Part shown: positions 47,746-56,348 of the stretch, piece by piece | Position numbering within the stretch: position 1 is the stretch's first letter | How the letters are laid out: every line of letters begins with the position of its first letter | NCBI RefSeq assembly: GCF_023195515.1 | Contig: NZ_JALPKR020000002.1 | Coordinates: forward strand, 930,001-994,000 | Length of the DNA stretch: 64,000 nt | Direction of reading: 5' to 3' | From: Variovorax sp. S12S4 | GTDB lineage: Bacteria; Pseudomonadota; Gammaproteobacteria; Burkholderiales; Burkholderiaceae_C | Notes under the pieces: model-generated | What the model saw: the letters and a program-made list of their open reading frames with translations, nothing else | Told to the model about the DNA's origin: nothing | The model's database searches: none | Position numbers and translations under genes: made by a program

Positions 47746-50009
47746 GCAAACAGCAAAACCGGCGCATCCTGCTGGCGGACGACACGCCCGCCATCCACGA
47801 GGACTTCCGGAAGATTCTCCTGGCGGAGGCCACCGCATCGGACCTTGACGACATGGAGGCCGCACTGTTCGGCACCTCGGCCAGGCAGGCCACGGTGGAC
47901 TTTGTGCTGGACAGTGCCTACCAGGGACAGGAAGCGCTTGCCAAGGTGCGCGAGGCACTGGAGGCCGGCAAGCCCTACGCCATGGCGTTCATCGACATGC
48001 GCATGCCCCCGGGCTGGGACGGCGTGGAGACGATCGAGCAGCTGTGGCTGGTAGACCCGCGCCTGCAGATCGTGATCTGCACGGCCTATGCGGACCAGTC
48101 TTGGGTCGAGGTGTTCGAGCGCCTGGACGCGCGCGACCGCCTGCTGGTGCTCAAGAAGCCGTTCGATCCGATCGAGGTGCGCCAGCTGGCCAGTGCGCTC
48201 ACGATGAAGTGGCAAATGACGGAAGACGCCGCCTTCAAGATGAACATGCTCGAGCAGGCCGTCGAAGAGCGCACGCGGGAGCTGTCGGACGCCAACATCA
48301 TCGTGCAGAACAGCCCGACCATCCTCTACCGCCTGCGCGGCGAGCCCGCGTTTCCGCTGATCTACATCTCGCACAACATCACCAAGTTCGGCCACGATCC
48401 GGCCGGCCTGATGGCGAACCCGGACTGGGCCGACGTGCTCATCGACCCGGCCGACCAGGCCGGAGTTGCCGATGCGATGGCCCGCGTGCTGGAGAAGGAC
48501 GCGGAAGGCGCCTCGATCGAATACCGCCTGTGCACCGGTGACGGCGGGCGGCGCTGGGTGGAAAACCGCTACGTGCCGGTCCGCGACAAGGAAGGCCGGC
48601 TCATCGAGGTCGAGGGCATCGTCATCGACGTCACGGAGCGCAAGGCGGCGGAAGAGCAGCTCGCGCGGCTGGCGCGCACCGACGGGCTGACCGGGCTCGC
48701 CAACCGCGCCACCCTCACCGAACGCCTGCACCAGGCCCATGCGGCCGCACGGCGGGGCTCCATGCCCTTTGCGCTGCACTACCTCGACCTGGACCACTTC
48801 AAGCCGGTCAACGACATGTACGGCCACCCGACCGGTGACCTGCTGCTGCGCGAAGTGGCGCAGCGCCTGAAGAACTGCACGCGCGAGACCGACGTGGTGG
48901 CCCGCCTGGGCGGGGACGAGTTTGCGGTGCTGCAAAGCGAAATGGGCGAGCCCGCGGCCGCGGGCGCGCTGGCCGCGAAGATCCAGGCGGAACTGGCGCG
49001 CCCCTACATGCTGGGCGGCAACGAGGTGCATGTGTCCGTCAGCATCGGCATCTGCCCCTACATCGCGGGCAGCGCAGGGCCGGACGAAATGCTCGTGCAG
49101 GCCGACCTGGCGCTCTACCGGTCGAAGGAAGAGGGGCGCAACCAGTTTCACTTTCACTCCGAGGAGATCGACCACGAAGTGCGCGACCGCGTGGCGCTGG
49201 GCGAAGACCTGAAGAAAGCGATCGAACGCGAAGAGCTGGAGCTTTATTACCAGCCGCAGGTCGAACTGTCTTCCGGAAAGATCGTGGGCGTGGAAGCGCT
49301 GCTGCGCTGGAACCACCCCGAACGCGGCCTGCTCGACGCGGGCGCATTCGTGCCTATTGCCGAGCGCACCGGGAGCATCGTCACGCTGGGCCGCTGGGTG
49401 CTGGACCGGGCGTGCGGTCAGATGAGCCAGTGGCGCCAACAGGGCGTGGCGCCGCCCGTGCTGGCCATCAACCTGTCGCTCGGCCAGCTCAGAAAAGGCG
49501 CCGAGCTGGTTCGCGATGTGGTCGATTGCCTTGCGAAGTGGCAGCTCAACCCTTCCGACCTGGAGTTCGACGTGACGGAGTCGACGCTGGCCCAGATGAC
49601 GTGGAGCCACAACGACGTGCTGCCACAGCTGCGGGCACTCGGCGTGCGGATTGCCATCGACGACTTCGGTACCGAGTATTCGTCGTTCGAATACCTGCGG
49701 ACCTACCGAGTCAACCACCTGAAGATCGCGCAATCGATGCTCAAGCGGGCCATCGACGACCCCGACAGCGCTGCGACCGTTCGCGCCATCATGAACCTGG
49801 CGCGGGAGGCCCGCATCGGCATCATCGTCGAGGGTCTGGAGACGGAAGCGCAGCGGGCCTTTCTGCACTCGACGGGCTCCACCACGCTTGCACAGGGCTA
49901 TTACTTCAGCGAAGCCGTGGTCGCCGACGAGGCTGGCGACCTCCTGCGCTCGGGCACCATGGAGCAGAGCGAGCGCAGCAAGGGCGAAGGCCAGGAGCCA
50001 CCCGGCTGA
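47742..50009 (+). CDS. Response-regulator/PAS/GGDEF/EAL protein (cyclic di-GMP turnover)
   Basis: A 755-residue multi-domain signalling protein. Residues 1-150 are REC-like (LLADDTPAIHEDF, FIDMRMPPGWDG with the phospho-acceptor Asp, and KKPFD). A PAS/PAC region follows (about 175-305), then GGDEF (about 320-480, intact GGDEF motif in LGGDEFAVL) and EAL (about 490-740, VEALLRWNHPERG, IDDFGTEYSS with Glu where Gly is usual, and VEGLETEAQ). Both catalytic signatures are nearly intact, so it may make or break cyclic di-GMP. A UUCG terminator follows. Confidence 0.93.
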   Translation: MSKQQNRRILLADDTPAIHEDFRKILLAEATASDLDDMEAALFGTSARQATVDFVLDSAYQGQEALAKVREALEAGKPYAMAFIDMRMPPGWDGVETIEQLWLVDPRLQIVICTAYADQSWVEVFERLDARDRLLVLKKPFDPIEVRQLASALTMKWQMTEDAAFKMNMLEQAVEERTRELSDANIIVQNSPTILYRLRGEPAFPLIYISHNITKFGHDPAGLMANPDWADVLIDPADQAGVADAMARVLEKDAEGASIEYRLCTGDGGRRWVENRYVPVRDKEGRLIEVEGIVIDVTERKAAEEQLARLARTDGLTGLANRATLTERLHQAHAAARRGSMPFALHYLDLDHFKPVNDMYGHPTGDLLLREVAQRLKNCTRETDVVARLGGDEFAVLQSEMGEPAAAGALAAKIQAELARPYMLGGNEVHVSVSIGICPYIAGSAGPDEMLVQADLALYRSKEEGRNQFHFHSEEIDHEVRDRVALGEDLKKAIEREELELYYQPQVELSSGKIVGVEALLRWNHPERGLLDAGAFVPIAERTGSIVTLGRWVLDRACGQMSQWRQQGVAPPVLAINLSLGQLRKGAELVRDVVDCLAKWQLNPSDLEFDVTESTLAQMTWSHNDVLPQLRALGVRIAIDDFGTEYSSFEYLRTYRVNHLKIAQSMLKRAIDDPDSAATVRAIMNLAREARIGIIVEGLETEAQRAFLHSTGSTTLAQGYYFSEAVVADEAGDLLRSGTMEQSERSKGEGQEPPG

Positions 50010-50205
50010 CTGCGGGCATGCCTCTGCGCAGCGGCCTTGGACGCCCGGCCTACGTATGTAGGCACTCGCCCACGCGCATGAACTGACTTCTCCCGCAAGC
50101 CGCGGCCGCCGCAGCGTTCAACCTGCAGTCAAGCTCGCAAGGGCACCCCGCCCTTGGTGCGGCTTCTCATTGCGGTTCCTCCTCACGGCGCATTCGTGCG
50201 TCGTT

Positions 50206-50232
50206 AAGCGCTCCTTCGGGAGCGCTTTTTTT
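50206..50232 (+). terminator. UUCG-loop intrinsic terminator
   Basis: AAGCGCTCC-TTCG-GGAGCGCTT followed by a T-run. It lies about 200 bases after the GGDEF-EAL gene and just before the convergent plsC gene. Confidence 0.88.
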
Positions 50233-50248
50233 GCCCGGTGTGTTTCTT

Positions 50249-50995
50249 TCAGTGTGTTTCGCGGCGCAATTGCTGCACGTCTTCATGCAGCGACTGCGCC
50301 CAGGCGCGGCGCTCGCGGCCCAGCGAGGACTGCGGCTCGCCGAAGCGCACGATCGCCAGGAGGGGCGGTGCGCGCAGCGTGTTCCAGAGCGAGGTCAGCA
50401 GGTTGTCGTCGTCGATGTAGCGCGGCGCCTGGCTGGTTTCTCCGGTGGCCGCATCGGCAAAGCGCAGTGCGGCGGGCAGCACCGGCGCGCCCGACGAGAT
50501 GGCGGCCTGCAGCAGGTTGGCGTGAAAGGGCAGCAGCCCGCGGCCGTCGCTGGTGGTGCCTTCAGGGAACACACCGATGCGGTCTCCGCCTTGCAGGGCT
50601 TCGGTCATGTGGTGCACCACCCGCAATGCATCGCGTCGGCGCTCGCGCTCGATATAGAGCGAACCCGCGCCCGTGGACAGCGTGCCGATCAGCGGCCAGT
50701 GCTTCACGCCCGCCTTGGAAACAAAGCGCACGTGGCAGGCGGCATGAATGGCGGTGATGTCGAGCCACGAGAGATGGTTGCAAATGAGCAGCACCGGCCC
50801 CTTGGCGGGCGGCGTGCCCTGTACCTTGAGCGTGACGCCCATGATCTCGAGCAGGCGCCGCGACCACTGCTGCACCCGCAGGTTGCGCTCCTCCTGCGAA
50901 AGCCGCGGAAAGGTGAAGCGGATCGTCCACCACCCGCCCAGCGCGTGCCCTACGGCATGCAGCAGGCGCCAGCAGGCCTTCAGCGAATGAACCAT
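50249..50995 (-). CDS. 1-acyl-sn-glycerol-3-phosphate acyltransferase (PlsC family)
   Basis: A 248-residue membrane-associated acyltransferase. HX4D catalytic box NHLSWLD (about residues 97-103) and FPEGTTSDG (substrate box) are intact. One or two weak hydrophobic segments lie at the N terminus. It makes phosphatidate from lysophosphatidate, or acylates a related lipid. The start at 50995 leaves 25 bases after pyrX; an ATG at 51046 would overlap pyrX. It is the last gene of the pyr operon. Confidence 0.9.
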   Translation of the reverse strand: MVHSLKACWRLLHAVGHALGGWWTIRFTFPRLSQEERNLRVQQWSRRLLEIMGVTLKVQGTPPAKGPVLLICNHLSWLDITAIHAACHVRFVSKAGVKHWPLIGTLSTGAGSLYIERERRRDALRVVHHMTEALQGGDRIGVFPEGTTSDGRGLLPFHANLLQAAISSGAPVLPAALRFADAATGETSQAPRYIDDDNLLTSLWNTLRAPPLLAIVRFGEPQSSLGRERRAWAQSLHEDVQQLRRETH

Positions 50996-51020
50996 CGAGA
51001 CGTGCGCCCTCTTCTTCTCG

Positions 51021-52304
51021 TCAGCCGTGGACCACGCGGCCTGCAACCAGCGTGTGGCGGGCGCGGCCCTGCAGCGGGTAGCCCGCGAACGGCGTGTGCT
51101 TGCCCTGGCTCTTCAGCGCGTCGGGCTGCACCTGCCACTCGAGCGCCGGATCGAATACGCAGAGGTCGGCCACGCCGCCCTCGGACAGGCGGCCGATGCC
51201 GGTGCCCGCATCGGCGGCGGCCAGCAGCCGCGCGGGTGCGGAGGTAACCACCTCGAGCGCGCGCGCAATGCCGGCGCCGCTGCGCTCGCCCCATTGCAGC
51301 GCCAGCGGCAGCAGCAGCTCGAGCCCGGTCGCGCCCGGTTCGGCTTCGGCAAAAGGCAGCGTCTTGGCGTCGGCCTCGACCGGCGTGTGGTCGGACACCA
51401 GCGCGTCGATGGTGCCGTCGGCCAGCGCGGCCGAGAGCGCATCGCGGTCGCCCTGCTGGCGCAGCGGCGGGTTCAGGCGTGCGCGGCTGTCGAAAAAGCC
51501 GATGTCCGTGTCGGCCAGGTGCAGCGAATTGATGCTCACGTCGCATGTGAGCGGCAGGCCTTGCGCCTTGGCTTCGCGCACCAACGCCACGCCTCGGGCG
51601 CTGGAGATACGGCACAGGTGCACGCGCGCGCCGGTGCTCTTCATGAGCTCGATGATGGTGAAGATGGCGATGGTTTCCGCCGACACCGGCACGCCCGAGA
51701 GGCCGAGCCGCGTGGCCAGCGGGCCGCTCGCGGCCACGCCCTTGCCCAGGTCGCGGTCCTGCGGGCGCAGCCATACGGTGTAGCCGAAGGTGCTTGCATA
51801 AAGCAGTGCGCGCTGCAGCACCTGCGTGTCCGCCAAGGGCACGTCGGCCTGGCTGAAGCCGATGCAGCCGGCCTCGGTGAGCTCGGCCATCTCGGTGAGC
51901 ACGCCGCCGGCCAGGCTGCGCGTGAGCGCGCCCAGAGGAAACAGGCGCGCGCCCTGCAGCTTCTCTGCGCGGAACTTGAGCATTTCAACCAGGCCGGGCT
52001 CGTCGAGCACGGGGTCGGTGTCGGGCGGGCACACGAGGCTGGTCACGCCACCCGCAATGGCGGCGGCCATTTCGCTTTCGAGCATGCCCTCGTGTTCGTA
52101 GCCGGGTTCGCGCAGGCGCGCGGCCAGGTCGACAAGGCCGGGCGCGACGACGCAGCCCGCGGCATCGATGGTGCGCTCCGCCTTGAAGCCGGGCGGCACG
52201 CTGCCGACGCTGGTGATCTTGCCGTCGGCAATGGCGATGTCGGCTTTCTTGTCGGTGCCCGAGGCGGGGTCGACCACGCGGCCGTTGATGATCAGTGTGT
52301 TCAT
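51021..52304 (-). CDS. pyrX: Dihydroorotase-like non-catalytic subunit PyrX
   Basis: A 427-residue dihydroorotase homologue lying directly after pyrB. Active type I enzymes begin the metal site with DxHxH; here it reads [11 protein letters not shown], so both metal-binding His residues are gone. The SDHTPV region remains. This fits the pseudo-dihydroorotases that build a complex with PyrB in Pseudomonas and relatives. The ATG overlaps the pyrB stop (ATGA). The true dihydroorotase must lie elsewhere. Confidence 0.88.
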   Translation of the reverse strand: MNTLIINGRVVDPASGTDKKADIAIADGKITSVGSVPPGFKAERTIDAAGCVVAPGLVDLAARLREPGYEHEGMLESEMAAAIAGGVTSLVCPPDTDPVLDEPGLVEMLKFRAEKLQGARLFPLGALTRSLAGGVLTEMAELTEAGCIGFSQADVPLADTQVLQRALLYASTFGYTVWLRPQDRDLGKGVAASGPLATRLGLSGVPVSAETIAIFTIIELMKSTGARVHLCRISSARGVALVREAKAQGLPLTCDVSINSLHLADTDIGFFDSRARLNPPLRQQGDRDALSAALADGTIDALVSDHTPVEADAKTLPFAEAEPGATGLELLLPLALQWGERSGAGIARALEVVTSAPARLLAAADAGTGIGRLSEGGVADLCVFDPALEWQVQPDALKSQGKHTPFAGYPLQGRARHTLVAGRVVHG

Positions 52305-53263
52305 GCTTCGTTACCTGCGACGATGCTCATGACGGCCATTCGCACCGCGATGCCGAAGGTGACCTGCGGAAGGATCACGCTCTGCTTTCCGTCCACCACG
52401 GCGGAGTCGATCTCGACACCGCGGTTGATCGGACCCGGGTGCATCACGATGGCATCCGGCTTGGCCAGTTGCAGCTTCTCCGGCGTGAGGCCGTAGGTCT
52501 TGAAGAACTCCTGCGACGAGGGCAGCAGCGCGCCGCTCATGCGCTCGTTCTGCAGGCGCAGCATGATGATGACGTCGCAGTCCTTGATGCCCTCTTCGAG
52601 CGTGTGGCACACGCGCACGCCCATGCCCGCCATGTCGCCAGGCACGAGAGTCTTGGGGCCGACCACGCGCACTTCGGCGCAGCCCAGCGTGGTGAGCGCA
52701 TGGATGTCGGAGCGAGCCACGCGCGAATGCAGCACGTCGCCGACGATGGCGACCGTGAGGTTCGCAAAGTCCTTCTTGTAGTGGCGGATCGTGTACATGT
52801 CGAGCAGCCCCTGCGTGGGGTGCGCATGGCGCCCGTCGCCGGCGTTCACCACGTGCACGTGCGGCGCCACATGCTGCGCAATGAGGTACGGCGCGCCCGA
52901 CTCGCTGTGGCGCACCACGAACAGGTCCGCGGCCATGGCGCTCAGGTTGGCGATGGTGTCGAGCAGCGACTCGCCCTTGGTGGCCGAGGAGCGCGCAATG
53001 TCGAGGTTGATGACGTCGGCGGAGAGGCGCTTGGCCGCGATCTCGAAGGTGGTGCGGGTGCGCGTCGAGTTCTCGAAGAACAGGTTGAACACGCTCTTGC
53101 CGCGCAGGAGCGGCACCTTCTTCACCTCGCGGTCGCTCACGCTCGTGAAGTTGGCGGCGGTGTCCAGGATGTGCGTGATGATGTCCTTGGGCAGGCCCTC
53201 GATCGACAGCAGGTGAATCAGTTCGCCGTTCTTGTTGAGCTGCGGGTTTCGCTTGTAGAGCAT
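52301..53263 (-). CDS. pyrB: Aspartate carbamoyltransferase
   Basis: Joins carbamoyl phosphate and aspartate, the first committed step of pyrimidine synthesis. It has 320 residues with the carbamoyl phosphate loop [27 protein letters not shown] and [12 protein letters not shown]. It overlaps pyrR (TGATG) upstream and pyrX downstream. Complex formation with PyrX is expected from the family. Confidence 0.96.
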   Translation of the reverse strand: MLYKRNPQLNKNGELIHLLSIEGLPKDIITHILDTAANFTSVSDREVKKVPLLRGKSVFNLFFENSTRTRTTFEIAAKRLSADVINLDIARSSATKGESLLDTIANLSAMAADLFVVRHSESGAPYLIAQHVAPHVHVVNAGDGRHAHPTQGLLDMYTIRHYKKDFANLTVAIVGDVLHSRVARSDIHALTTLGCAEVRVVGPKTLVPGDMAGMGVRVCHTLEEGIKDCDVIIMLRLQNERMSGALLPSSQEFFKTYGLTPEKLQLAKPDAIVMHPGPINRGVEIDSAVVDGKQSVILPQVTFGIAVRMAVMSIVAGNEA

Positions 53264-53760
53264 CAGCTGTTCTCCTCCACTTTGAGACTGAACGCACCGT
53301 CTTCCGCACGGGCGAGCGCGAGGAGTTGGGTATCGGGCAGCGTGAGTTTCGCGGCCGCGAAATCGGCCGCCACCGGCAGCTCGCGTCCACCGCGGTCGAC
53401 CAGCACCGCCAGCCGCACGCAGGCCGGGCGGCCGAAGTCGAACAGCTCGTTGAGTACCGCGCGGATGGTGCGGCCGGTGTAGAGCACGTCGTCCAGCAGC
53501 AGCACGTCGGCACCGTTCACGTCGAAGGGCAGCGCGGTCTGCGCGCTGGCCGAAAGGCCGCGGCGCGCGAAGTCGTCGCGGTGCATGGCCGACGAAATGA
53601 CGCCGGGCGCGCCGGCAAGGCCCAGGTCTTTTTGCAGCCGCTCGACCAGCCATGCGCCGCCGGAGGTAATGCCCACCAGCTTTGTCTCTGTGCGCATCAG
53701 CGCTTTCACGCCGTTCAGCAGCTCCTTGTAGAGCGCTTCGGCATCGGGTATTGAACTCAC
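53263..53760 (-). CDS. pyrR: PyrR bifunctional regulator / uracil phosphoribosyltransferase
   Basis: A 165-residue PRTase-fold protein with the PRPP loop [17 protein letters not shown] and [10 protein letters not shown]. Starts with GTG at 53760 (GGAG upstream), overlapping the ruvX stop by 4 bases. In Gram-negative bacteria its RNA-binding role is uncertain, but it can act as a phosphoribosyltransferase. Confidence 0.93.
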   Translation of the reverse strand: MSSIPDAEALYKELLNGVKALMRTETKLVGITSGGAWLVERLQKDLGLAGAPGVISSAMHRDDFARRGLSASAQTALPFDVNGADVLLLDDVLYTGRTIRAVLNELFDFGRPACVRLAVLVDRGGRELPVAADFAAAKLTLPDTQLLALARAEDGAFSLKVEENS

Positions 53761-54206
53761 GGGAGACTCCTCAAAAATTGCTCCAGGATGATGCAGGCCG
53801 ATGCGGCATCGGCATCGCGGGCGCCGGAAGCCAGCGCCTCGGTGGTGCTGTAGCGCTCGTCGACCTCGAACACCTGGAGATTGAAACGGCCGCGCAGCTG
53901 GCGCGCAAACTTCTGCGCGCGGCGGGTGTTCTCGTGGGGGGCACCGTCGGGGTGATACGGCACACCCACAACCAATGCGTCGGGCTGCCATTCCTTGATG
54001 CGTGCCTCGACCTGCGCAAAGCGGGCATCGCCCTCGGCCTTGATGGTGGCCTGCGGCGTGGCGGCGCCCAGCAGGCGGTTTCCGCTCGCGACGCCGGTTC
54101 GCTTCAGGCCGAAGTCGAAGGCCAGGAAGCTCTGGAAATGGGAGGGGACGGCAACGGAAACAGGAGAAGCGGAGGGAACGGGAGCGTCTGGCATGGCAGC
54201 GGCCAT
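53757..54206 (-). CDS. ruvX: Holliday junction resolvase-like RuvX (YqgF)
   Basis: A 149-residue RNase H-fold nuclease with [17 protein letters not shown] and VGVPYHPDG, and DERYSTTEA with the catalytic Asp/Glu. An N-terminal Pro/Ala/Ser extension of about 20 residues precedes the fold. It overlaps yqgE (TGATG). The family acts on Holliday junctions or 16S rRNA 5' ends; the exact role is unsettled. Confidence 0.9.
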   Translation of the reverse strand: MAAAMPDAPVPSASPVSVAVPSHFQSFLAFDFGLKRTGVASGNRLLGAATPQATIKAEGDARFAQVEARIKEWQPDALVVGVPYHPDGAPHENTRRAQKFARQLRGRFNLQVFEVDERYSTTEALASGARDADAASACIILEQFLRSLP

Positions 54207-54805
54207 CACGCGTGTCCCGCTTCCGGCGACAGTTTCCAGGCCTCCAGGCCCAGCAGCATCAGCGCCTTGTCGTAGCGCTGCTCGATGGGCGTGTCGAAGA
54301 TCACGGCCGGATCGGCGCTCACGGTGAGCCAGCTGTTTTCGGCCAGTTCCGACTCGAGCTGGCCCTCGCCCCAAGCCGAATAACCCAGCGAAACCAGCAC
54401 CTTGCGCGGCCCGGCGCCGGTGGCCAGGGCCTCCAGCACGTCCTTGGAGGTGGTCATTTCAAGGCCGCCCGGAATGGTCATGGTCGAGGCGTAGACCGAC
54501 TCCTCGGGCTTTTCGGCGTGGGAGAACACGGGCTCGTGCAGCACGAAGCCGCGCTCGGTTTGCACCGGGCCGCCCTGGAAAACCGGCGCGTCGCCGAGTT
54601 CGGGGCGCGCCAGGTGGAGCTCGATCTTCTCGAACAGCACCTTCAGGTTGATGTCGCTGGGTTTGTTGATCACAAGGCCGAGCGCACCGCGCTCGCTGTG
54701 CTCGCAGAGGTAGACGACGCTGCGGTTGAAAGTTTTATCTTCCATCCCCGGCATCGCTATCAAAAAGTGATGCGTGAGGTTCATCGGGGCAGAATCGGAA
54801 GCCAT
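54206..54805 (-). CDS. yqgE: YqgE/AlgH family protein
   Basis: A 199-residue cytoplasmic protein with LTHHFLIAMPGMEDKTFNRSV, YLCEHSERGALGLVINKP and PVFQGGPVQTERGFVLH. Function is not established. The ATG at 54805 abuts the photolyase ATG on the other strand; ATG at 54784 (MNLTHHFLIAMP) is the more usual family start. It opens the overlapping operon yqgE-ruvX-pyrR-pyrB-pyrX-plsC. Confidence 0.9.
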   Translation of the reverse strand: MASDSAPMNLTHHFLIAMPGMEDKTFNRSVVYLCEHSERGALGLVINKPSDINLKVLFEKIELHLARPELGDAPVFQGGPVQTERGFVLHEPVFSHAEKPEESVYASTMTIPGGLEMTTSKDVLEALATGAGPRKVLVSLGYSAWGEGQLESELAENSWLTVSADPAVIFDTPIEQRYDKALMLLGLEAWKLSPEAGHA

Positions 54806-56305
54806 ATGCCGCCGATTTTACTGGCCGTCGACAAGACCTATCCCAAAGGGCTCATGTGGTTTCGCCGCGATCTGCGCGTGGACGACAACGCGGCGCTCTA
54901 CCACGCCCTGCGGGCCTGCCGCCAGGTGGTGTGCGTTTTCGTGTTCGACCGGGCCATTCTGGACCCCCTGCCCCCGGCCGACCGCCGGGTGGAATTCATC
55001 CGCGAGTCGCTCGTGGAGCTCGATGCCGAGCTGCGCGACCTGAGCGGCGGGCTCATCGTGCGCCATGCCGCCGCGGTCGACGAGCTTCCGGCGCTGGCGC
55101 ACGCGCTGGACGTGCAGGCCGTGTTTGCCAACCGGGACGACGAGCCCGACGCGCTGGCGCGCGATGCCCAGGTGCTCGGCGCGCTGGCCAACGCGGGCGT
55201 GGCTTTTCACACCTACAAGGACTCGACCGTCTTCGACCGCGACGAGGTAATGACCAAGACCGGCCAGCCCTACACGGTGTTCACGCCCTACAAGCGGGCC
55301 TGGCTGGCCAAGGTGGATTCGTTCTTTCTCAAGTCGTACCCGGTTCGGGCATACGCCGACGCGCTGGCCGCCCCGCCCGAGCCGTGGCGCGCGCCGGTGC
55401 CCTCGCTCGAGGAAATCGGCTTTCAGCAAACCAACCTTTCCGAACTCGAGATTCCCACGGGCACCCAAGGGGCGGCGGCGCTGTTCGAAGACTTTTTCCA
55501 GCGCATCGACCGCTACGATGCGGCGCGCAATTTTCCGGCCGTGCGGGGGCCCAGCTACCTGGGCGTGCACCTGCGCTTCGGCACGGTGTCGATCCGGCAG
55601 GTGGCGGGGGTCGCGCACCAGCTTTCGCTTCAGGGCGATGCGGGCGCGGCCACCTGGCTCAGCGAGCTGATCTGGCGGGAGTTCTACTTCCAGATCCTGG
55701 CGCACTTCCCGCACGTGCATTCGGGCGGCGAATCGAAGAGCTTTCGCCCCGAGTACGACAAGATCCAGTGGCACCACGGCAAGCATGCCGACCAGCTGTT
55801 CGAGGCCTGGTGCCAGGGCCGCACCGGCTATCCGCTGGTGGACGCGGCCATGATGCAGATCAACCAGAGCGGCTACATGCACAACCGCCTGCGCATGGTG
55901 ACGGCGAGTTTTCTGTGCAAGGACCTGGGGCTGGATTGGCGCCGCGGCGAGCGCTACTTTGCGCTGCACCTGAACGACTTCGAGCTGGCCTCGAACAACG
56001 GCGGCTGGCAATGGGCAAGCTCCAGCGGCTGCGATGCGCAGCCCTACTTCCGCATTTTCAACCCCGTGACGCAGAGCGAGCGCTTCGATCCCGAGGGCAA
56101 GTTCATCCGCCGCTACCTGCCGCAGTTGGCAGGGCTGTCGAATGCCGCGATCCACTCGCCGTGGACGGCCTCTCCGGTGGAGCTGGAAGCGGCGGGCATC
56201 AAGCTTGGCGAGACGTACCCCAAGCCTGTGGTCGACCACGCCGAGGCGCGCGAGAAAACGCTGCAGCGCTACGGCGTGGCGCGGGCCAAGGCGCTGCAAA
56301 AATAA
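54806..56305 (+). CDS. phrB: Deoxyribodipyrimidine photolyase
   Basis: Light-driven repair of cyclobutane pyrimidine dimers with FAD and an antenna pigment. It has 499 residues with LMWFRRDLRVDDNAAL, FVFDRAILDPL, the FAD region WLSELIWREFYFQILAHFP and the DNA-binding NGGWQWASSSGCDAQPYFRIFNP. The ATG at 54806 is used; the conserved core begins about 15 residues in, so a start at 54854 is possible. A bidirectional terminator follows. Confidence 0.94.
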   Translation: MPPILLAVDKTYPKGLMWFRRDLRVDDNAALYHALRACRQVVCVFVFDRAILDPLPPADRRVEFIRESLVELDAELRDLSGGLIVRHAAAVDELPALAHALDVQAVFANRDDEPDALARDAQVLGALANAGVAFHTYKDSTVFDRDEVMTKTGQPYTVFTPYKRAWLAKVDSFFLKSYPVRAYADALAAPPEPWRAPVPSLEEIGFQQTNLSELEIPTGTQGAAALFEDFFQRIDRYDAARNFPAVRGPSYLGVHLRFGTVSIRQVAGVAHQLSLQGDAGAATWLSELIWREFYFQILAHFPHVHSGGESKSFRPEYDKIQWHHGKHADQLFEAWCQGRTGYPLVDAAMMQINQSGYMHNRLRMVTASFLCKDLGLDWRRGERYFALHLNDFELASNNGGWQWASSSGCDAQPYFRIFNPVTQSERFDPEGKFIRRYLPQLAGLSNAAIHSPWTASPVELEAAGIKLGETYPKPVVDHAEAREKTLQRYGVARAKALQK

Positions 56306-56327
56306 AGGGGCCCGGCGGGCCCCTTTA
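56303..56327. terminator. Bidirectional terminator between phrB and chpA
   Basis: TAAAGGGGCCC-GGC-GGGCCCCTTTA, 11-bp perfect stem. It overlaps the phrB stop codon and lies 22 bases beyond the chpA stop, so it can serve both convergent genes. Confidence 0.88.
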
Positions 56328-56348
56328 CTGGTCGAGCGCTGGAGAGCG

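Noticed and set aside
50051..50064. CCTAC-GTAT-GTAGG inverted repeat
   Set aside because: Short, with no T-run and no gene start nearby; probably chance.
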